Below the pieces are notes generated by a model, which was not told the origin of the DNA, made no database searches, and saw only the letters and a program-made list of their open reading frames with translations. A stretch of DNA of 64,000 nucleotides, from NCBI RefSeq assembly GCF_021732705.1, contig NZ_JAKFUM010000011.1, forward strand, positions 272,346-336,345, given 5' to 3'. Made by a program: the position numbers and the translations under genes. Shown here piece by piece: positions 28,490 through 38,186 of the stretch (positions are counted from its first letter, which is position 1; every line of letters starts with the position of its first letter). The stretch is from Nevskia sp. Its GTDB lineage: Bacteria; Pseudomonadota; Gammaproteobacteria; Nevskiales; Nevskiaceae.

Positions 28490-30191
28490 TCGGCGTCACC
28501 CAGGTGGGCGCCGGCAGCTGCAGACGCTGCTGCAGCACGATCTCGGCCGTCTGCAGCGCCCCTTCGACCCAGGTCTGATTGGTCGAATACGCCTCGCCGC
28601 AGACGTAGGCCGGGAAGTCGGCCACCGGCTGCGTCATCGTCTGCAGCACCTGCTCGGAGCGATAGCCGGGGTTCCAGAAATGCACCGCGCCGCCGTACGG
28701 ATCATCGGCCCAGTCCATGTACGCCGCGTCGATCGGGGCCGGCGCGTGCAGCACGCCGTGCATCTGCTGAAGCTGGCGATGCATCTCGGCCACCATCACG
28801 TCCGGCGCCTTGTGCGTGCGCCAGTTGCGCCGGTACGGATGCTCGTTGCGCACGGACTTGTGCGCCGGGCCGAACGCGTTCGCGGTCTGGCCGTGCGCGT
28901 GGTCGCGGGCGCCGCGGAAGTGCGCGGGACGGCCCTCGTCCAGCGACGGTGGCCGCTGCCGCAGCCCGGCCCAGAACGAGACGCTGGTGGCATCGTTGTA
29001 GGCCATGATCGCGGCGTGGCCGGATTCGGGATCGACCTTGCTGGTCGGCTCCGAGCCCCAGTAGTAGCACTGGCGCAGCGGCAGGTCGGTCAGCGAACGG
29101 CCCTGGCTGACGCCGACCGCCTGCCACCAGGCGTTCGGATAGACCACGAACAGCTTGAACAGCGGCACGCCTTCGACCGAGTCGAGCAGCGACTGCACGG
29201 CCGGCGCCCGCGCCGGATCGAGCACCGGACCTTCCGGCCGCAGCAGGCGCAGCGCGCGCTTCGGCATCGCCAGCACGATCGCCCGCGCCTTCAGGCTCGG
29301 CCGACCATCGTGATGACGGATCTCGACGCCGGTGCTGCCATCGGCAAAGGTCACGGCATCGAAGCCGGCCACCCAGGTCTCGGTCGCGACGCGGCCACCC
29401 ACCGCCTTGAAGCGCCGTTCGAGCTGCCACGGCAGGCTTTCGTAGCCGTCATCGAGCAGCGAGTACTTCACCGTCGGCGTGAAGTCGAAGTATTCGGCGA
29501 GCAGGTCCGCCGCGTTGGCGTTGGAGCCGAGGCAGTCGTAGCCGATGGTCTTGATCGCCAGCTCGTGCGCTTCCGGGCTCAGCACGCGCGCCAGCAGGTT
29601 CCAGAAGCCCCAGCGATGCAGCGGCTGGCCGTCGATGCGGGCGGTGTGCAGGAAGCTGCGCAGCGCGTCGCCGCTCAAGGTCGAGATGCCGGGCAGCAAC
29701 TGCTCGGCCGCCCAGCCGATCAGGGTCGGCGCCGGGTTGCTCGCGTCCAGCGCCTGCTGCTCGGCCCAGCGCAGGCGATACGGCAGCTTTGCGGCATCGC
29801 CGAGATCGCGGTTGCGCAGCCGGTGATCGCGCAGGTACGCGAGGTTCGCGGCCGTGTCGACGATCTGCGGATGGCGCGCCATCTTCAGCTCGTTCTCGAT
29901 CAGGCTGCGCGCCAGCGTCTGGCTCGACACGTAGCGCATGCCGCCGAGCTCGCAGGTGACCTTCGGCATCGTCGGCGGCCGGGCCGACAGCAGTCGGCCA
30001 CCGATCCGCGCGCTGCCTTCGATGACGGTGACGCTGAGCGTGCGGCCGCCTCGGGTCCACTTCGACAGGATCGGCGATGACGCCGGATCGGCCGTCATCA
30101 GGCGCCAGCCGGTGTAGAGGCCGGAGACGCCGCCGCCGACGATGGCGACATCGACATCGGGTTGCAGATCAGTGCTGGTCTTGCGGGTCAT
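28482..30191 (-). CDS. FAD-dependent amine oxidase/desaturase-like flavoprotein
   Basis: A 569-residue flavoprotein. The Rossmann dinucleotide motif VDVAIVGGGVSGLYTGWRL is near the N-terminus, followed by IEGSARIGGRL (the GGR motif). LPWQLERRF, IVLAMPKRALRLL and the C-terminal FAD loop VCGEAYSTNQTWVEGALQTA are typical of the monoamine/L-amino-acid oxidase superfamily. It would oxidise an amine or amino acid to an imine/keto acid; the substrate is unknown. ATG 30191 has GAGGAA seven bases upstream and is preferred to an ATG 39 bases earlier. It is the middle gene of a leftward three-gene operon. Confidence 0.82.
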   Translation of the reverse strand: MTRKTSTDLQPDVDVAIVGGGVSGLYTGWRLMTADPASSPILSKWTRGGRTLSVTVIEGSARIGGRLLSARPPTMPKVTCELGGMRYVSSQTLARSLIENELKMARHPQIVDTAANLAYLRDHRLRNRDLGDAAKLPYRLRWAEQQALDASNPAPTLIGWAAEQLLPGISTLSGDALRSFLHTARIDGQPLHRWGFWNLLARVLSPEAHELAIKTIGYDCLGSNANAADLLAEYFDFTPTVKYSLLDDGYESLPWQLERRFKAVGGRVATETWVAGFDAVTFADGSTGVEIRHHDGRPSLKARAIVLAMPKRALRLLRPEGPVLDPARAPAVQSLLDSVEGVPLFKLFVVYPNAWWQAVGVSQGRSLTDLPLRQCYYWGSEPTSKVDPESGHAAIMAYNDATSVSFWAGLRQRPPSLDEGRPAHFRGARDHAHGQTANAFGPAHKSVRNEHPYRRNWRTHKAPDVMVAEMHRQLQQMHGVLHAPAPIDAAYMDWADDPYGGAVHFWNPGYRSEQVLQTMTQPVADFPAYVCGEAYSTNQTWVEGALQTAEIVLQQRLQLPAPTWVTPNA

Positions 30192-30222
30192 GCGCGGGTT
30201 CCTCGGCGAGCGTGATGGCGCG

Positions 30223-32040
30223 TCAGGCATGCGGCGGCAGATAGGCCGGGTTGTAGTACGGCGGCACCTGCTTGCGATCGATGCGGGCCACGATCACCTG
30301 CGGCCGGCCCTTCGCCGCCGCCTTCAGCACCGCGGGCATCACGGCCGCCAGATCGTCCGGCGAATCGATGCCATGGGCGTCGGCGCCGAGGCCTTCGGCG
30401 AACTTGACCAGATCGGGCTTGCCGAGCCCGTACAGGCCGTCGTAGACCTTCGGGTCCGTCGGATCGGGATGCAGGATGCTCATGCCCTGCGTGACCATGT
30501 GCAGGTCGTCGTCGTTGAGAACGACCCAGATCGCGCCGAGCCGGTAGGCCTGCGCGGTGGAGACTTCGGCACCGTGCATCAGGAAGGCGCCATCCCCGAC
30601 CACCGCGAGACAGACCCGCTCCGGTGCCGCGAACTTGGCGCCGATGACCGCGCCGACGCCGAAGCCCATCGGCCCCATCGCCAGCGAGGGATGAATCTGC
30701 CGCGGCGGGTCGATCACGAAGTAGTGCGAGGCCCAGCCGACGCAGTTGCCGGAGTCGAGCATCACGATGGCATCGTCCGGCAGCGCGTCCTGCAGCACGC
30801 GGATCAGCGCCGGCGGCTTGATCGGCCGGGCCTTGCCCTTGTAGTCGTTCGGCGCCACGAACGGCGAGAAGCGGCGCTTGATGCCGGCGAGGAAGTCGCG
30901 CCGGGCTTCGATGTCCGCCGCGCTCCAGGTGCACGCGGCGGCGGCCGCCGGCAACGCGTCGAACAGTGCGCCGGCCTCGCCGACGACGCCGAGCGCCAGC
31001 GGCAGGCCGCGGCCGAGCGCGCGGCTGTCGACATCGACCTGCACGATCGGACCTTGCGGTTCGATCATCGGCAGCCAGTTGTGCGTGGCCAGCCCACCGA
31101 GCGCCGAGCCGATGATCAGCAGCGCGTCGTAGGGTTCGGCGTTCGGATCGGCCAGCGTCGGCTTCATCCAGTATTGCGGCCACTGGCAGCTGGCGAAGCC
31201 GTAGACCCGCAAGGACAGCGGATGCGATTCCGGGAAGATTCCCTTGCCGTCGGCAGTCGTGATCACCGGAATCTGGTACTGCTCGACGAAGGCCAGCAGC
31301 CTGGCCAGCCCGCCGGCCGCGAGCGCCTTGCGGCAGCCGTTGCCGAGGAAGACCAGCGGCCGTTTCGCCCGACTGAGGATTTCGGCGATGCGCTGGACGT
31401 CGCTGGCGGCAATGCCGCCGGGGCCGCAGCGGTAGCGGGTCGTCGCCTTGGCCAGACCCGCGGCCGGCAGGGTTTCGAGCGACACGTTGTCCGGCAGGCT
31501 CAGGTGGGTCGAGCGCCCGGGCGTGCCGAGCGCGATGCGCAGCGCCTGCTCGATCAGTTCCTGGGCATTGCTGCCGGTGCTGATCATCGCGCTGAAATCG
31601 GTGCTGGCCGCGTACAGGCGATTGACGTCGAGCCTGAAGTCCGTGCCCTCCTGCAGATAACCCTTGCCGAAGAACTGCTGGGCCACTTCGCCGGTGATGG
31701 TCAGCAGCGGCGAGCCGTCGTTGTCGGCATTCATCGTGCCGGTCAGGGCATTGGTGGCGCCGGGACCGGTGGTGACCATGACCACGCCGAGCCCGCCGCT
31801 GATCCGGGCGTAGCCGTCGGCCGCGTAGGCGGCGCCGGTCTCGTGCCGGCAGATGACGTAGCGAACCTCGTCCCGCGCATTCTTGAAATTGACCAGCAGG
31901 TTCTGCAGCCCGCCGCCGGGGATGCCGAAGACGTGTCGCGCGCCTTCGAGCTTCAGGTAATGGAGGATGGTGTCGGCGACCGTGACATCGACCGGTGCCG
32001 GCGGCGTCACCAGCGCGGCGGGAGAGGGAGATGGGGACAT
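30223..32040 (-). CDS. Thiamine-diphosphate-dependent enzyme (acetolactate synthase / 2-oxoacid decarboxylase-like)
   Basis: A 605-residue ThDP enzyme. The N-terminal Pyr domain has Glu67 in VICRHETGAAYAADGYAR, the cofactor-activating Glu. The central domain is present, and the C-terminal PP domain holds VVGDGAFLMHGAEVSTAQAY and WVVLNDDDLHMV for Mg-ThDP. It resembles IlvB-like proteins, but no regulatory subunit is nearby, so a decarboxylase or carboligase acting on a 2-oxo acid is more likely than valine synthesis. ATG 32040 has CAGGAG ten bases upstream; the frame open further upstream is antisense to the neighbouring gene. It is first in the operon with the FAD oxidase, which could supply its 2-oxo acid. 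Confidence 0.85.
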   Translation of the reverse strand: MSPSPSPAALVTPPAPVDVTVADTILHYLKLEGARHVFGIPGGGLQNLLVNFKNARDEVRYVICRHETGAAYAADGYARISGGLGVVMVTTGPGATNALTGTMNADNDGSPLLTITGEVAQQFFGKGYLQEGTDFRLDVNRLYAASTDFSAMISTGSNAQELIEQALRIALGTPGRSTHLSLPDNVSLETLPAAGLAKATTRYRCGPGGIAASDVQRIAEILSRAKRPLVFLGNGCRKALAAGGLARLLAFVEQYQIPVITTADGKGIFPESHPLSLRVYGFASCQWPQYWMKPTLADPNAEPYDALLIIGSALGGLATHNWLPMIEPQGPIVQVDVDSRALGRGLPLALGVVGEAGALFDALPAAAAACTWSAADIEARRDFLAGIKRRFSPFVAPNDYKGKARPIKPPALIRVLQDALPDDAIVMLDSGNCVGWASHYFVIDPPRQIHPSLAMGPMGFGVGAVIGAKFAAPERVCLAVVGDGAFLMHGAEVSTAQAYRLGAIWVVLNDDDLHMVTQGMSILHPDPTDPKVYDGLYGLGKPDLVKFAEGLGADAHGIDSPDDLAAVMPAVLKAAAKGRPQVIVARIDRKQVPPYYNPAYLPPHA

Positions 32041-32265
32041 GTGCGGGTGGCTCCTGAGCCGAAATGCCGTCTGCAGCGGCATGCCCGAAGAATGGCCCCG
32101 AGCCCATCGCATGAACAGCCCTGCAGGCCGCCGCGGGCGCCCGGTGCGAGCGCTGTGTCGCAATTTGCACCGGCTTCGTGCCGAAAGCGGACCTTGCCTG
32201 CTAGCCTTCGCGCGAGCGCTGCCGAATCCGGTTCGGTGCGGCATGACACGCCAAGGAGCCCTGAC
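32041..32265. promoter_or_regulatory. Divergent promoter region between the ThDP operon and the cNMP-binding membrane protein
   Basis: This 225-bp non-coding gap must hold the promoters of the leftward three-gene operon and the rightward cNMP-binding gene. Ribosome-binding sites for both are clear at the edges (AGGAG each side). I could not pick convincing -35/-10 pairs or a CRP-type palindrome by eye. Confidence 0.4.
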
Positions 32266-33117
32266 TTGAGCCACGACCTGCACCTGCTGCGCCGCGTGCC
32301 GCTGTTTTCGGAACTGACCGACGAGGATCTGCGCAGCATTGCCGATCGCATGACCCTGCGCCGCCTCGGCGCTGGCGAAACGCTGTTCGAGCGCGGCGAT
32401 CCGGGTTCCGCCCTGTATGTCGTGCTGCGCGGCACGGTGCGCGTGCTGCTGCCGTCGGCCAAGCCGGGCAGGAAGCCGGTGGTGCTGGAACAGCTCGATG
32501 CCGGCGAATTCGTCGGCGAGATGGGACTGATCGACAGCGCGCCGCGCATGGCCAGCGTCGATTCCCCCGGCGGGGCAGACCTGCTCGAACTGACTCGCGA
32601 GAACTTCATGCTGCAGCTCGACGGCTCCCCGAGAGTCGGCATCGCGATGCTGGCGATCATGTCGAAGCGCCTGCGGATCGCCGCCGAGCTGCTCGGCACC
32701 ACGGCCTCGCGCGACATCAACAAGGAGGCGGATGCCGAACTGACTTGGTCGCAGCGGCTGGCGGATCGCGTTGCGGAGTGGAACGGCAGCTGGTCGTTCC
32801 TGCTCATCCTGATCATCGGCACGGCGATCTGGGCCGGCATCAACAGCATTCCGGCGCTGAAGTTCGACCCCTACCCGTTCCAGTTCTTCAACTTCTTCCT
32901 GGCGCTGCTGGTCGCGATCCAGGGGCCCCTGTTGATGATGAGCCAGAACCGGCAGACCCGGAAGGAACGGCTGCACGCCGATGCCGACTACGAGGTCAAC
33001 CTGAAGAACGAGACCGGTATCCACCGCATCCTGTTCGAGATTGCCGAACTGCGCGATCAGCTCGACATGCTGCGCCGGGAGCAGGCCCGTTCGTCCAGCG
33101 AGACGTCCGGCGGCTGA
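32266..33117 (+). CDS. Cyclic-nucleotide-binding domain fused to DUF1003 membrane domain
   Basis: A 283-residue protein. Residues 1-130 form a CRP-like cNMP-binding domain. The phosphate-binding cassette FVGEMGLIDSAPRMASV keeps the Glu and Arg needed for ligand. Residues 160-255 match DUF1003: two membrane helices (WSFLLILIIGTAIWAGI and FFNFFLALLVAIQGPLLMM) around FDPYPFQFF, then MSQNRQTRKERLHADADYEV. It likely changes a membrane function on binding cAMP or cGMP. The start is TTG 32266 because AGGAG lies nine bases upstream and no ATG fits. It is divergent from the ThDP operon, 4.9 kb from the sAC-like cyclase. Confidence 0.85.
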   Translation: MSHDLHLLRRVPLFSELTDEDLRSIADRMTLRRLGAGETLFERGDPGSALYVVLRGTVRVLLPSAKPGRKPVVLEQLDAGEFVGEMGLIDSAPRMASVDSPGGADLLELTRENFMLQLDGSPRVGIAMLAIMSKRLRIAAELLGTTASRDINKEADAELTWSQRLADRVAEWNGSWSFLLILIIGTAIWAGINSIPALKFDPYPFQFFNFFLALLVAIQGPLLMMSQNRQTRKERLHADADYEVNLKNETGIHRILFEIAELRDQLDMLRREQARSSSETSGG

Positions 33118-33192
33118 TGCCTCCGGCGATGGTCGGGTCGGATCGACGGTGAACCCGGCACGCGCACCCGACGATGCACGTGCCGGTAAGTT

Positions 33193-35052
33193 TCAGCGAC
33201 CGCCGAGCGACGGCGTGCAGAAGCAGATCGCGTAGATCCGCTTCGGGTCATCGAGACGCTTCACGGCATCACCGAGCGCATCGGCCGGTGCGGCGAGCGC
33301 CTTGCCCCCGGGCAGCGCGGCCAGCAACTGCGACAGGTCGATCCGGCTCCTGCTGCCGAACAGATCGCCGACGAACTGCTTGAAGAAATCGCGATCCGGC
33401 TGCAGCTCGTTGATCCGGTAGCTGCCCGGTTCCAGCTGCGCGATCGTGGCCAGCGCGGCTTCGGCGTCACCGAAGCTGCCGAGTTCGTCGACCAGACCCA
33501 GTTCCTTGGCCGCCTTGCCGCTCCAGACCCGGCCGCGGGCAATCGAGTTGACCTGCTCGACCGGAATCTTGCGGCCCTTGGCCACCCCTTCGATGAAGTT
33601 GCGGTAGCCCTTCTCGATCTGCAGCTGGAACAGGGTCTTGATCTCCGCCCCCAGTGGCCGGTCGATGCGCAGCGCGCCGGCCAGCGGCGTGGTGCCGACG
33701 CCATCGGTGTGGACACCGATCTTGTTCAGCGGCTCGGCGAACGTCGGGATCATGCCGAAAATGCCGATCGAGCCGGTGATCGTCGTCGGCTCGGCAAAGA
33801 TCTTGTTGGCGTCCATCGACACCCAGTAGCCGCCGCTCGCCGCGAGCGTCGACATCGATGCGACCACCGGCTTGCCGTCGGCCTGCAGCGCCAGCACGCC
33901 GCGGCGAATCTTTTCGGACGCGAAGACGCTGCCGCCGGGCGAGTTCACGCGCAGCAGCACGGCCTTGACCTTGTCATCGCGCCGGGCCTTTTCGAGCAGC
34001 TCGCTGACGGTGTCGCCGCCGGCCGTGCCTTCGTCGCCTTCGCCATCGACGATCTCGCCCTGGACCACGACGACCGCGATCTGCTTCGACGCGAGTTGCG
34101 CCGCCTTCTCGGCCTTGACCGCCGCCAGATAGCTGCCGGTGTCGATCTGCCGGAACGAGCCGTGGTCGCTGTCCTCGCCGACCTTCTCGATCATCCGCTT
34201 GCGAAACTCGGCCTGGGTTTCGACTCGGGTGACGAGCTTGGCGTCGAGCGCGTAGGCGGCGATGTCGCCCCGATGCTTTTCCAGCCCGGCCGACAGACCG
34301 GTGATGTAGCGGTCGGCGGCATCCGGCGTCAGCTTGCGCGCCTCGCCGACGTTCTTGCCGTATTCCTTCCACAGGTCGCCGAGCCAGGCCTGGTTGGCGG
34401 TACGCGCTTCCGGCGACATGTCGTTGCGCTCGTACGGCTCCACTGCCGACTTGAACTCGCCGACGCGGAAGATGTTGACCTCGACCCCGAGCTTGTCGAG
34501 CGCGTCCTTGAAGTAGTTGGTGTAGACCGAGAAGCCTTCGAGCAGCACCGAGCCGAACGGGTCGAGCGAGATCTCGTCAGCCTGTGCCGCGAGGTAGTAC
34601 TGCTTCTGGTCGAACGAGTCGCCGTAGGCGTAGACCGGCTTGCCGGCGGCCTTGAACTTGCGCAGCGCGACGGCGATTTCCTCGAGCTGCGGCAGCCCGG
34701 CGCCTTCCATCTCGTCCGGCTTGACCACGAGGTACGGGATGCGCGGATCGGTGGTCGCGGCGTCGATCGCCTCGACCACTTCGCGCAGCGAGGTCTGCGT
34801 CGGCTTGGCATCGCTGAACTGACGCAGGAAGTGGCGACCGCGATCATCGACGACCTGATCGCTGAGTTCGCCGAACGGGATGACGGTCAGCGCCAGGTTG
34901 TCCTCGATCGTCGGTGCGGTGTTCTTCGAGCCCGCCCACAGGCTGACGCCGATCACGACCAGCGTGATGACCACGAGGGCGCGCCAGCAGAAGACGATCA
35001 GGGTCCAGATCCAGCTGAACAGGCGCACGATCAGGGAGCGCGGTTCTTTCAT
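33193..35052 (-). CDS. sppA: Signal peptide peptidase SppA, 67K type
   Basis: A 619-residue inner-membrane serine protease digesting cleaved signal peptides. An N-terminal membrane anchor lies at 17-38 ([20 protein letters not shown]). The Lys general base is Lys201 in [18 protein letters not shown], and the nucleophile is Ser406 in [16 protein letters not shown]. The two tandem halves match the E. coli SppA length (618). ATG 35052 is the start that begins directly before the membrane anchor. It is divergent from trxB. Confidence 0.94.
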   Translation of the reverse strand: MKEPRSLIVRLFSWIWTLIVFCWRALVVITLVVIGVSLWAGSKNTAPTIEDNLALTVIPFGELSDQVVDDRGRHFLRQFSDAKPTQTSLREVVEAIDAATTDPRIPYLVVKPDEMEGAGLPQLEEIAVALRKFKAAGKPVYAYGDSFDQKQYYLAAQADEISLDPFGSVLLEGFSVYTNYFKDALDKLGVEVNIFRVGEFKSAVEPYERNDMSPEARTANQAWLGDLWKEYGKNVGEARKLTPDAADRYITGLSAGLEKHRGDIAAYALDAKLVTRVETQAEFRKRMIEKVGEDSDHGSFRQIDTGSYLAAVKAEKAAQLASKQIAVVVVQGEIVDGEGDEGTAGGDTVSELLEKARRDDKVKAVLLRVNSPGGSVFASEKIRRGVLALQADGKPVVASMSTLAASGGYWVSMDANKIFAEPTTITGSIGIFGMIPTFAEPLNKIGVHTDGVGTTPLAGALRIDRPLGAEIKTLFQLQIEKGYRNFIEGVAKGRKIPVEQVNSIARGRVWSGKAAKELGLVDELGSFGDAEAALATIAQLEPGSYRINELQPDRDFFKQFVGDLFGSRSRIDLSQLLAALPGGKALAAPADALGDAVKRLDDPKRIYAICFCTPSLGGR

Positions 35053-36406
<1,354 letters not shown>

Positions 36407-36436
36407 GGCCGTCCGCGTCGACGCGCGGAAGCCCCG

Positions 36437-36464
36437 AACCCTCCCCGCACAGGAGGGTTTTTTT
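36437..36464 (+). terminator. Rho-independent terminator after trxB
   Basis: An 8-bp stem AACCCTCC (36437-36444) and GGAGGGTT (36452-36459) is followed by a T7 run. It lies 31 bases after the trxB stop. Confidence 0.9.
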
Positions 36465-36492
36465 GTGGCCGCGGCGATGGCACTCTCGCCAC

Positions 36493-36948
36493 ATGCGCCG
36501 CCTTGCAACTCTGCTGCTGATCGTCGTTCTGGCCATGCTGGCCGGATGCGCCAGCGCGCCGAAGGATGATTTCGGCGCGCAGCGGCAGGCGATCATCGAG
36601 ACCGCGCTCGGCCAGCTCGGCCGGCCGTATCGCTATGGTGGGCGCGATCCGTCCGGCTTCGATTGCAGCGGGCTGGTGCAGTTCTCGTATGCCGAGGCGG
36701 GTGTCATCGTGCCGCGCGACACGAAATCCCAGCGCGACTTCGGCAAGACCATCGAGCTCGATCAAGCCCGGCCCGGCGATCTGCTGTTCTATCGCTTCGA
36801 ACGCGGCAATGGCCTGCATGTCGGCCTGTACATCGGCGACGGCCGCATGGTGCACGCGCCGGCATCGGGCAAGCAGGTCAGTCTGGTGGCGGTCGAAGCG
36901 CCGGAGTGGAAGAAGCGCTACGTCGAAACGGTGCGGCTGCTGCGCTGA
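36493..36948 (+). CDS. NlpC/P60-family peptidoglycan hydrolase lipoprotein
   Basis: A 151-residue predicted lipoprotein. The signal peptide RRLATLLLIVVLAMLAGC ends in the lipobox LAGC (Cys19). The NlpC/P60 domain follows, with catalytic Cys58 in GFDCSGLVQFSY, His109 in LHVGLYIGD and His121 in MVHAPASG. It probably cleaves peptide cross-links at the outer membrane (Spr/MepS-like endopeptidase). ATG 36493 is chosen because it directly precedes the signal peptide. Confidence 0.9.
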   Translation: MRRLATLLLIVVLAMLAGCASAPKDDFGAQRQAIIETALGQLGRPYRYGGRDPSGFDCSGLVQFSYAEAGVIVPRDTKSQRDFGKTIELDQARPGDLLFYRFERGNGLHVGLYIGDGRMVHAPASGKQVSLVAVEAPEWKKRYVETVRLLR

Positions 36949-36981
36949 GCTGCGCGTTGGCAAGGCGCGCGAGGTCGGCGC

Positions 36982-37425
36982 TTACTTCGCCAGTTCCTGC
37001 AGGTTGACCGGATCGATGTACTTCTGCAGTCCCGACATTGCGGCGGTGACACCCGGGTTGCTGTAGAGCTCGGTGCCGGCCACCTGTCCCAGCGCCTGGA
37101 AGGCGGTCTGGAAGGTGTTCGGGCCTTCGAGCTGGATCGCCTTCTTCGCCTGCTCGCGGCAGGCTTCGGTGACCAGCTTCATCGTCAGTTCGCCTACTGC
37201 CTTGTTCGAAGCCTCGACCTGCTCGGCGGTGACCTTGACGATCGACGCGAGGTCCGGATGGGCCGCGCCGGCCGTGAACATCCAGCGCACCAGGGCGGCA
37301 CGGTCGGCCGGCGTCGTCGCGGTGATCATGCATTTCGACAGATCGTCGGCGAACGGGCCGGCCCACGACGCGGTGCTGACGCTGGCCAGCAGCGCCGCGG
37401 CTGCCAGTGAAATCGAACGGGACAT
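36982..37425 (-). CDS. Hypothetical exported protein (147 aa)
   Basis: The N-terminus MSRSISLAAAALLASVSTAS followed by W-A-G-P is a typical Sec signal peptide with cleavage near A-x-A/G. The mature part is helical and soluble (LSKCMITATTPADRAALVRW, EQVEASNKAVGELTMKLVTE) with two cysteines. It resembles small periplasmic proteins of unknown function. It converges with the NlpC/P60 gene and lies downstream of another small envelope gene read in the same direction. Confidence 0.75.
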   Translation of the reverse strand: MSRSISLAAAALLASVSTASWAGPFADDLSKCMITATTPADRAALVRWMFTAGAAHPDLASIVKVTAEQVEASNKAVGELTMKLVTEACREQAKKAIQLEGPNTFQTAFQALGQVAGTELYSNPGVTAAMSGLQKYIDPVNLQELAK

Positions 37426-37541
37426 CCGTGTGCTCCGATGGTCGGGTCGCTGCCCTGCCGACCCGGATCGAGGATAGCCGAACCGGCCTTGCCCCGGCTG
37501 CCGCCCGTCACCTTTTCCGATGCAACAGCGCGCAGCGGGTC

Positions 37542-37949
37542 TCAGTGGCAGGGCTGCGCCGCGTTCAGATAGTCCCGCGAGACCTGCTGGCGGTTGTGCA
37601 CGCCGTCCGTCAGCACGACGAACCGGCAAGCGCCCTGGGCGTCGCAGAGGTCGCCACAGGCGCCGTAGGCCCGGTTGCCGCGGCTGCCGTCGAGCCGCGT
37701 GCCCGACAGGATGTTCTCGTTCAGCACATCGAACGCCTGCGCCATCGAGCGCGACGAATCCAGCACGCCGTGACGCTTGGCCATGATGGCGAACAGGGCA
37801 ACCATCACCAGCACGCTGAGCGCGACCAGCCCGCCTTCGGACCAGCGCCTGACCTGCGTCTGTCGTGCGCGGATCGCGCGAACCCGCTGACGTCCGGCTG
37901 GGCTGACGATCATCGTGAGCGCTTGTCGTGACCACGGCATCCGGAACAT
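37542..37949 (-). CDS. Hypothetical single-pass membrane protein (135 aa)
   Basis: Basic N-terminal 35 residues (RQRVRAIRARQTQVRRW), one membrane helix at about 39-57 (GLVALSVLVMVALFAIMAK), then a periplasmic tail with four Cys in CGDLCDAQGAC and the final C-H. These could form disulfides. No family is recognised. Met13 is an alternative start. A dyad lies about 95 bases upstream. Confidence 0.55.
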   Translation of the reverse strand: MFRMPWSRQALTMIVSPAGRQRVRAIRARQTQVRRWSEGGLVALSVLVMVALFAIMAKRHGVLDSSRSMAQAFDVLNENILSGTRLDGSRGNRAYGACGDLCDAQGACRFVVLTDGVHNRQQVSRDYLNAAQPCH

Positions 37950-38042
37950 GGCCCACCTCCTGTGTTGCTCCGGGGTGGCGCCTTACAAGTTCCGTTCCCG
38001 CGACGGCGGGGCCGGCAGCAGCGGTCTCGGGCGGCGCCTCCC

Positions 38043-38064
38043 ATTCATCAAATCCCTGATGAAT
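38043..38064. promoter_or_regulatory. Perfect 8-bp dyad (operator-like)
   Basis: ATTCATCA (38043-38050) and TGATGAAT (38057-38064) are separated by 6 bp in the 237-bp gap between htpG and the small membrane protein gene. It is AT-rich in a GC-rich gap and could be an operator for the leftward gene or a weak hairpin. No matching regulator gene is adjacent. Confidence 0.35.
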
Positions 38065-38186
38065 CAGCCGTTTTGCGCGATGCGTCAGCCGCGCCCGGCG
38101 TCCGTCGAGTCGCGGATCGTGATCGGATTCCGACGCCGCCGGGGCGCTGATGCCGGTCGATCCGGCACCGGCGCCGCGACATCGAC

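Noticed and set aside
32041..33024. Upstream extension of the ThDP enzyme frame to 933 residues
   Set aside because: The extra 328 codons are antisense to the well-supported cNMP-binding/DUF1003 gene; a good ribosome-binding site lies before ATG 32040.
23507..33117. Confident call of a Pycsar anti-phage system
   Set aside because: The cyclase is a large sAC-like protein, not the small Pycsar type, and the effector is separated from it by three metabolic genes; only a loose analogy remains.
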